A stretch of DNA of 29,666 nucleotides, taken from positions 1 to 29,666 of the forward strand of contig CANMXH010000004.1 in assembly GCA_947501315.1 (NCBI GenBank), written 5' to 3'. The stretch's first letter is position 1; the number at the start of each line of letters is the position of its first letter. Both the position numbers and the translations under genes were made by a program. The notes below the pieces were generated by a model that saw nothing but the letters and a program-made list of their open reading frames with translations, was not told where the DNA came from and searched no databases. Of this stretch, positions 25,358 through 29,666 are shown piece by piece. Source of the stretch: Caulobacteraceae bacterium (lineage in GTDB: Bacteria > Pseudomonadota > Alphaproteobacteria > Caulobacterales > Caulobacteraceae).

Positions 25358-27208
25358 ATGAACCTTCGCCAATTCCTCGTCACGACCGCAGCCGGCATGG
25401 CTTTGGCCAGCACCGGGTCCGCCCAGGATGCCGAGACAAGCGCGATCCAGATGAATCAGGTCGGCTTCGAGACCCTGGGCCCCAAGCGGGCTACGGTCGT
25501 CGAGACCGGTCAGCAGCCCCAGGCCTGGCGGGTTATCGATGCGAATGGAGACACGGTCGCGCAGGGCCAATCCCGGCCTCGCGGCTGGGACGCGACCGCT
25601 GCCGTCAGCGTCCACGATCTGGACTTTGGAACTCTGCGAACTGAGGGCAACGGGTATCGTCTCCAGGTCGGGGAGCGCACAAGCCGACCATTCGCCGTCT
25701 CGGATCGGCCCTTTCAACAACTGAACCGAGACGCCTTCGCCTTCTTCTACCAGAACCGCAGCGGTATCCCGATCCTGGCAGAGCATGTGGATCGCGCCGA
25801 CCTGGCGCGACCTGCGGGCCACACGCCGGACAGCGCGACATGCTTCTCCGGCCCTGACATCCGCGGCAACGTCTGGCCAGGTTGTGACCACACGCTGGAT
25901 GTGTCGGGTGGATGGTACGACGCCGGCGACCATGGGAAGTATGTCGTCAACGGAGGCATCTCGGTCTGGACGCTATTGAACGCGTACGAGCGGGCCAGGA
26001 TCCGGAACATCGTCACCGCCTACCCGGATGGGACGGCAGACATCCCCGAAGCCGGAAACGGCGTTGACGACATCCTGGACGAGGTTCGCTGGCAACTTGA
26101 GTTCCTTCTCCGGATGCAGGTTCCCGAGGGTGCCAGCGTGGAGGTTCCAGTCGGACGCTTCGCCCCGGATCAGCCACTGACCTTTACCCGGATCGATGCC
26201 GGGGGTCTGGTCCATCACAAGGTCCACGACGTGAAATGGACCGCGCTGCCAATTGCACCGGCGGACGACCCTGAGACTCGCTACCTCTATGCGCCCAATA
26301 CGGCCGCAACGCTGAACCTGGTGGCGGTTGCGGCCCAGTGCGCGCGGCTTTGGCGCGACATCGATCCGGCGTTTGCCCGGACCTGCCAGATGGCAGCCGA
26401 TCGTGGCTATGCCGCCGCGCTCCGCCATCCCGACATCTATGCAGTCGGCTCGTTCGATGGCGGTGGCGACTATGGTGATGACGACCTGACCGACGAGTTC
26501 TACTGGGCGGCCGCGGAGATGTTCGTCACAACGGGAAACGACCGATACCTGGACGACCTGAGGCGATCCGCTCACCACCCGACAGCCTCGGGTGAGAAAT
26601 CAGCTGAGGGCGTATATACCAGCTGGAACGCGGTGCGCGCACTGGGTTCCATCAGCCTGGCGACGGTTCCAAACCGTCTCCCGGCATCCGACCGTGACGA
26701 GACAAGACACCGTATCGTCGAGTGGGCCCGCGGTTACCTGGCCGAAGGCCTGACCCAGGGCTATGGCTTGCCCTTCGCGGGGCCCGACTACGTCTGGGGG
26801 TCGAACGCCGACCTTCTGAATCGGGGGCTCATTCTGGGCGTGGCTCACGACCTGACCGGGGATGAGGCATTCCGTGACGGTGTGGTCGCGACCCTCGACT
26901 ATGTGCTCGGACGCAATCCGTTGGATCAATCCTACGTCACGGGCTATGGCGACCGGCCGATGCGCCATCCGCATCACCGCTTCTGGGCGCACTCCCTGGA
27001 TGCGGCCTACCCGGAGCCACCCGCCGGCGCCATGTCGGGTGGCCCGAACAACCAGATGATGAGGGATCCGGTGGCCGTGACGATGCGCGGGACATGCGCG
27101 CCCCAGACCTGCTGGCGAGACGACATCCAGGCTTTCAGCCAGAATGAAGTCGCGATCAATTGGAACGCGCCGTTGGTCTGGGTCACGGCCTATCTCGATC
27201 GTCCCTGA
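25358..27208 (+). CDS. Secreted GH9 cellulase with N-terminal Ig-like domain
   Basis: 616 residues with a signal peptide (MNLRQFLVTTAAGMALASTGSAQ), then an Ig-like CelD_N-type domain (about 28-115, starting IQMNQVGFETLGPKRA) and the GH9 barrel. Catalytic features are GGWYDAGDHGKYVV with Asp188 and Asp191 as presumed base residues, TGYGDRPMRHPHHR with the conserved His near the substrate site, and Glu597 in FSQNEVAINWNAPLVW as presumed acid. This architecture is that of theme D endoglucanases and of processive or exo-acting glucosidases of family 9. No carbohydrate-binding module is present. It lies outside both operator-marked loci, and no operator of either type is seen upstream. It is followed by a strong terminator. 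Role: cellulose or mixed-linkage beta-glucan cleavage. Confidence 0.93.
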   Translation: MNLRQFLVTTAAGMALASTGSAQDAETSAIQMNQVGFETLGPKRATVVETGQQPQAWRVIDANGDTVAQGQSRPRGWDATAAVSVHDLDFGTLRTEGNGYRLQVGERTSRPFAVSDRPFQQLNRDAFAFFYQNRSGIPILAEHVDRADLARPAGHTPDSATCFSGPDIRGNVWPGCDHTLDVSGGWYDAGDHGKYVVNGGISVWTLLNAYERARIRNIVTAYPDGTADIPEAGNGVDDILDEVRWQLEFLLRMQVPEGASVEVPVGRFAPDQPLTFTRIDAGGLVHHKVHDVKWTALPIAPADDPETRYLYAPNTAATLNLVAVAAQCARLWRDIDPAFARTCQMAADRGYAAALRHPDIYAVGSFDGGGDYGDDDLTDEFYWAAAEMFVTTGNDRYLDDLRRSAHHPTASGEKSAEGVYTSWNAVRALGSISLATVPNRLPASDRDETRHRIVEWARGYLAEGLTQGYGLPFAGPDYVWGSNADLLNRGLILGVAHDLTGDEAFRDGVVATLDYVLGRNPLDQSYVTGYGDRPMRHPHHRFWAHSLDAAYPEPPAGAMSGGPNNQMMRDPVAVTMRGTCAPQTCWRDDIQAFSQNEVAINWNAPLVWVTAYLDRP

Positions 27209-27225
27209 ACCCCACCCTTGGGAAC

Positions 27226-27270
27226 AAAAAAGCGCGCCGCTCCAGCCCGGGGCGGCGCGCTGTCTTCTTC
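27226..27270 (+). terminator. Rho-independent terminator after GH9
   Basis: Perfect 10-bp stem AGCGCGCCGC (27231-27240) and GCGGCGCGCT (27252-27261), 11-nt loop, preceded by six A and followed by TGTCTTCTTC. It starts 22 nt after the GH9 stop. The A-run on the left could let it work on the opposite strand too. Confidence 0.85.
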
Positions 27271-27352
27271 ACGGCGTCGGCGGGCTCTGTCCGCTCAAAT
27301 GCACCGCTCGGTAAGGTGCTGACAGGTCAACTGCGGCAAGTTGAAAATCACC

Positions 27353-27397
27353 CCCTGCTCTCAGTTTGCAGACCGGAGACAAGTTATCTCTGGACTG
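27353..27397 (+). repeat. Intergenic motif with GAGACAAGTT, copy C (divergent)
   Basis: CCCTGC, then GGAGACAAGTT, then TCTC and TGGACTG, with changed spacing relative to copies A and B. It lies in the long gap about 415 bp before the sterol-desaturase gene. Confidence 0.4.
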
Positions 27398-27811
27398 CCC
27401 GCACCGCCACGCACTTCCTGGATAACCGCCGGGTCCCTGTAGCCCGGGAGATAGCCCCGACATTACCGCGTCGTCGGAGACGATCTGTCTTTTGACAGCA
27501 CCCGTAGGGCGGCCGAAACAGCACGGATGAGGGCGGTGAACTGCATGGATTGTTTCCTGAGCACGATCGCCTCAAGGCGAACAGGATCAGGCAAATCCGC
27601 TCTTGGATCGCGGGTGCGGGTCAGTTCTACACGCGTCAACCCGCCGCATGGGCTGCATCCATTCAAACGTCACGATGGCTAGCCCGCTCCCGAGTTGGGG
27701 GCCACACAACGCAATCACCACCCCAAGCATGGCGTTAAAGACTGCCGTGCACTAACGAGCAAACCGGGTCACCCGGAAGCGGCATGCCAACCCGAACATG
27801 GAGCAGATTCA

Positions 27812-28693
27812 TTGACCGAACAGACGGTTTACATGGTGGGTGTTCCGGTCATTCTGGCGATGATCGCGATTGAACTCGCGGTTTCGCTTTCGCGTGGGCG
27901 CAGGCTTTACGAATGGAGCGACACCTGGGGCTCAACGGGCCTGCTGGTTGGTAATGCGCTGGTGGCCTTGGCCGTAAAGACCCTCTCGGTCGGCAGCTTT
28001 TTCTTGTTCTATGAATATCGGCTGTGGACCCTGAGTGACATGCTTCCGACCTGGGCGCTGTGGCTGATCGCCTTTGTCACTATCGACCTTGCCTTCTACA
28101 TTTGGCATCGCTGCTCGCATCGCCTGAACTTCCTGTGGGCGATCCACATGAACCACCATTGCAGCAAGCAGCTGAATTTCATGGTCGCCTTCAGGCAGCC
28201 ATGGCTGGCACCGCTGTTCAAAATCCCCTTCTTCGCTCCCCTGTCGCTGTTGGGACAGGATCCCTCGATCCTGGCCGTTGCGGGCGTTATCCTGACGCTG
28301 TGGGGCGTGGTCGGACACACGCGGTTGATTCCAAAGCTGGGTCCGTTGGAATGGATCTTCAACACGCCCTCGCACCACCGCGTTCATCATGGCTCCAACC
28401 CACAATACATCGACAAGAATTACGGGAACTGGCTGATCATCTGGGACCGGATGTTCGGGACATTCGCGGAAGAGCGCGAAACCGTGGTCTATGGCCTCAC
28501 CCGAGATGTCGACACCAACAACCCGTGGCGGCTGACATGGCTGGAATGGCGCAGGATAGCGGCTGCAATCCGCCAGGCCCCCAACCCGCGCGCCGCAATG
28601 CACGCTCTGTTCGCTCCGCCAGAAACGGCCTTGCCGGGTCTGACGGAAGGCGGTCGGGAGAAGCGCGTGGGGCCAGTCGATTCGGCAATTTGA
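27812..28693 (+). CDS. Sterol desaturase/fatty acid hydroxylase-family membrane protein
   Basis: 293 residues from a TTG at 27812 with GGAG 8 nt upstream; the open frame starts earlier (27695), but that part is unlike the family. Four or so hydrophobic helices flank the histidine clusters of the di-iron fatty acid hydroxylase superfamily (PF04116): HRCSHRLNFLWAIHMNHH, a single HTR in between, and SHHRVHHGSNP near the C-terminus. The set matches the HX3H, HX2HH and HX2HH pattern. Members introduce hydroxyl groups or double bonds into membrane lipids, sterols or carotenoids; the substrate cannot be told. It acts in the inner membrane. Its end abuts the IS relic, so the last about 25 residues could be altered. 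Confidence 0.87.
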   Translation: MTEQTVYMVGVPVILAMIAIELAVSLSRGRRLYEWSDTWGSTGLLVGNALVALAVKTLSVGSFFLFYEYRLWTLSDMLPTWALWLIAFVTIDLAFYIWHRCSHRLNFLWAIHMNHHCSKQLNFMVAFRQPWLAPLFKIPFFAPLSLLGQDPSILAVAGVILTLWGVVGHTRLIPKLGPLEWIFNTPSHHRVHHGSNPQYIDKNYGNWLIIWDRMFGTFAEERETVVYGLTRDVDTNNPWRLTWLEWRRIAAAIRQAPNPRAAMHALFAPPETALPGLTEGGREKRVGPVDSAI

Positions 28694-28766
28694 AGAAGCT
28701 GATCTGCCCCTCGAAGCGACCTGTTCCCTATATCGATCGAAGGACAACTGTTGTCCGAAGGAAGCG

Positions 28767-28845
28767 ATGGCAAGGAAGCGCCACAAGACCGAATAGAACG
28801 TCGCCAAGCGGCCGGTTGACCTCCTGACGGGTCAGCGCCGGACCC
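28767..28845 (+). mobile_element. Decayed start of an IS3-family transposase OrfA
   Basis: An ATG at 28767 preceded by GAAGGAAGCG opens MARKRHKTE, the hallmark start of OrfA in one group of IS3-type elements (MARKRHK-x-EEIVAKLRQVDVL). Here the next codon is a TAG stop (28794-28796) and the remains read NVAKRPVDLLTGQRRTPA before similarity ends. No OrfB, no complete ends and no target duplication could be seen. It is therefore a small remnant of an insertion sequence, lying between two other genes. Confidence 0.8.
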
Positions 28846-28868
28846 CGGCGCTGCGCGGAGGAAACTCG

Positions 28869-29242
28869 CTGGAGCAGGTCATCGGAGCAGCGATTGTGCT
28901 TGGCTTTGGCATGGCCGCGCTGGGACTCGCTTATGGTGCCCCCTGGTACTTCACCGCGATTCCGACGCTTTCCGCGCTCATGCATTGGCGATCTTCATGC
29001 AGAACAGCCATAGCGGCCTGCGTATTGAGGGCGATGCGCTGACGCTCTTCAGGGATCAGTGGCGCCACGTCATCGATCTCGGGACCGTCCGCGGCGTTCG
29101 CGTCACACAATGGTCGGACGGTCAGCCCAGCATCTGGCTCGATCTCGATCACGCGCCGGCCTACCGGCTGCCGGGCGACTGCTTCGGCCCGGCGGTACCG
29201 CTCCTGGACGCGTTCCGGAAGCGCGGAATTTCCGTCGCCTAG
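28869..29242 (+). pseudogene. Small membrane protein with a single-base frameshift
   Basis: GGAGGA (28857-28862) stands 6 nt before a CTG at 28869 that opens LEQVIGAAIVLGFGMAALGLAYG, a membrane helix, followed by PWYFTAIPTLSALM, probably a second one. The frame then fails at 28980-28985 and the continuation lies one frame over (from 28985) as AIFMQNSHSGLRIEGDALTLFRDQWRHVIDLGTV to a stop at 29242. One missing G after CATG would restore ALMALAIFMQN. The C-terminal part reads like a short beta-rich, PH-like domain. No function is known. The start may have been changed by the nearby IS remnant. A sequencing error is the alternative to true inactivation. Confidence 0.65.
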
Positions 29243-29305
29243 GAGGATACGGACATCGTGAACGGCATAATCCTGCCGCTGCCCCGGGGGTCAACAGGTT
29301 AACCA

Positions 29306-29317
29306 CCAGCCGGCTGG
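29306..29317. repeat. Short perfect palindrome CCAGCCGGCTGG
   Basis: A 12-bp perfect palindrome, with GGTTAACC just upstream at 29297-29304, in the 124-bp gap before the DUF3422 gene. It could be a protein site or chance; no T-run follows. Confidence 0.35.
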
Positions 29318-29366
29318 GCCTAAAGGCTGCCTTGACGCGACGTTTCTCCGGAACGCACCATTGTCA

Positions 29367-29666
29367 ATGGCATCAGGAATATCGACCAATTGGCGCTACC
29401 ACCCGCAGCGCGACGCTCTGCTTGCAGAGGCTCACGCCCGCCCTTTCACTCCCCTGGCTGGCCCCGCGCTTGTCACGAGAATTGCCACGCTTTCAGGTCA
29501 GGCCGGCGAGCAGGGCGACCGCGACCACATGGCAGCCCTGTGCCGCCGCCTTGGCCAAGCCGAACCAGGTCCCACAGCCCGTTGGTGTGGCCTTGAAGCC
29601 GGGACATGGCGTCTGCGATGGGAGCGCCACACCGAGTTTTCGACCTGGACCTTTTTCCGCTCGCCC
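29367..29666 (+). CDS. DUF3422-family membrane-anchored protein, N-terminal part
   Basis: The frame from the ATG at 29367 is open to the window edge (100 codons). It reads NWRYHPQRDALLAEAHARPF at the start, IATLSG, HMAALCRRLG and finally WRLRWERHTEFSTWTFFRSP; the WERHTEFST segment and the early HARP are hallmarks of the DUF3422 family of predicted membrane-anchored proteins. The function of the family is not known. Its 5' part is repeated, frameshifted, at 23770-23947. Since this copy keeps a clean reading frame, it is probably the functional gene. Confidence 0.85.
   Translation, partial: MASGISTNWRYHPQRDALLAEAHARPFTPLAGPALVTRIATLSGQAGEQGDRDHMAALCRRLGQAEPGPTARWCGLEAGTWRLRWERHTEFSTWTFFRSP
29481..29598 (+). 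repeat. Imperfect direct repeat, right copy
   Basis: Partner of 23830-23947, inside the DUF3422 coding sequence, same orientation, about 83% identical without gaps. Confidence 0.85.

Larger units (their letters stand above)
27209..27811. other. 603-bp intergenic region without a convincing gene
   Basis: Between the GH9 and sterol-desaturase genes. It holds the terminator at 27226-27270 and the third copy of the GAGACAAGTT motif. The open frames on either strand have no recognisable motif, no good ribosome-binding site and low-complexity composition, so none is called. A TGACAGC half-site occurs at 27493 but lacks its mirror half. Confidence 0.6.

Noticed and set aside
27463..27666. 67-codon minus-strand open frame in the gap before the sterol-desaturase gene
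   Set aside because: No recognisable domain, no good ribosome-binding site; the gap composition explains it.

Overview
The window is GC-rich, densely packed DNA that looks alphaproteobacterial. The combination of TonB-dependent oligosaccharide receptor, flavin-dependent tryptophan halogenases, cupin/JmjC-like protein and LacI regulator is the kind of polysaccharide-use locus known from Caulobacterales and relatives (Brevundimonas, Caulobacter, Asticcacaulis, also Sphingomonadales). The genus is inferred from gene content only. No tRNA, rRNA or CRISPR array was seen.

Locus 1 (about 0.6-17.1 kb) reads as a beta-glucan/cello-oligosaccharide utilisation regulon. It holds a sugar-porter MFS transporter, a secreted GH5 cellulase, an operon of a second MFS transporter and two halogenase-like flavoproteins joined by ATGA overlaps, a cupin-8/JmjC-like protein, a TonB-dependent receptor, a third halogenase-like protein, a secreted GH3 beta-glucosidase and a LacI-family regulator. 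Four copies of a 14-bp palindrome, TGACAGCGCTGTCA (one with an outer mismatch), sit in the three divergent promoter regions and in front of the GH3 gene. Together they cover the promoters of all the structural genes. The model is extracellular cleavage by GH5, outer-membrane uptake by the receptor, periplasmic hydrolysis by GH3 and inner-membrane import by the two MFS proteins. Why three halogenases and a JmjC-like oxygenase belong to it is the main open question.

Locus 2 (about 17.3-23.7 kb) has its own LacI-family regulator, a secreted alginate-lyase-superfamily protein, a GpR/YghZ-type aldo-keto reductase, a GlcG/HbpS-family protein and a second secreted GH3 enzyme. The region between the divergent GlcG and GH3 genes carries two palindromes of a different type (TGG-AACGTT-CA), probably the operators of the second regulator.

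The right part (about 23.7-29.7 kb) looks rearranged. A broken copy of the 5' end of a DUF3422 gene (23.8 kb) and the start of an apparently intact DUF3422 gene (29.4 kb, cut by the window edge) are direct repeats about 83% identical over 118 bp. Between them lie an orphan TadG-like protein, a secreted GH9 cellulase, a sterol-desaturase-family membrane protein, a relic of an IS3-type transposase and a frameshifted small membrane protein. The left edge cuts a Kef/CPA2-type cation:proton antiporter.
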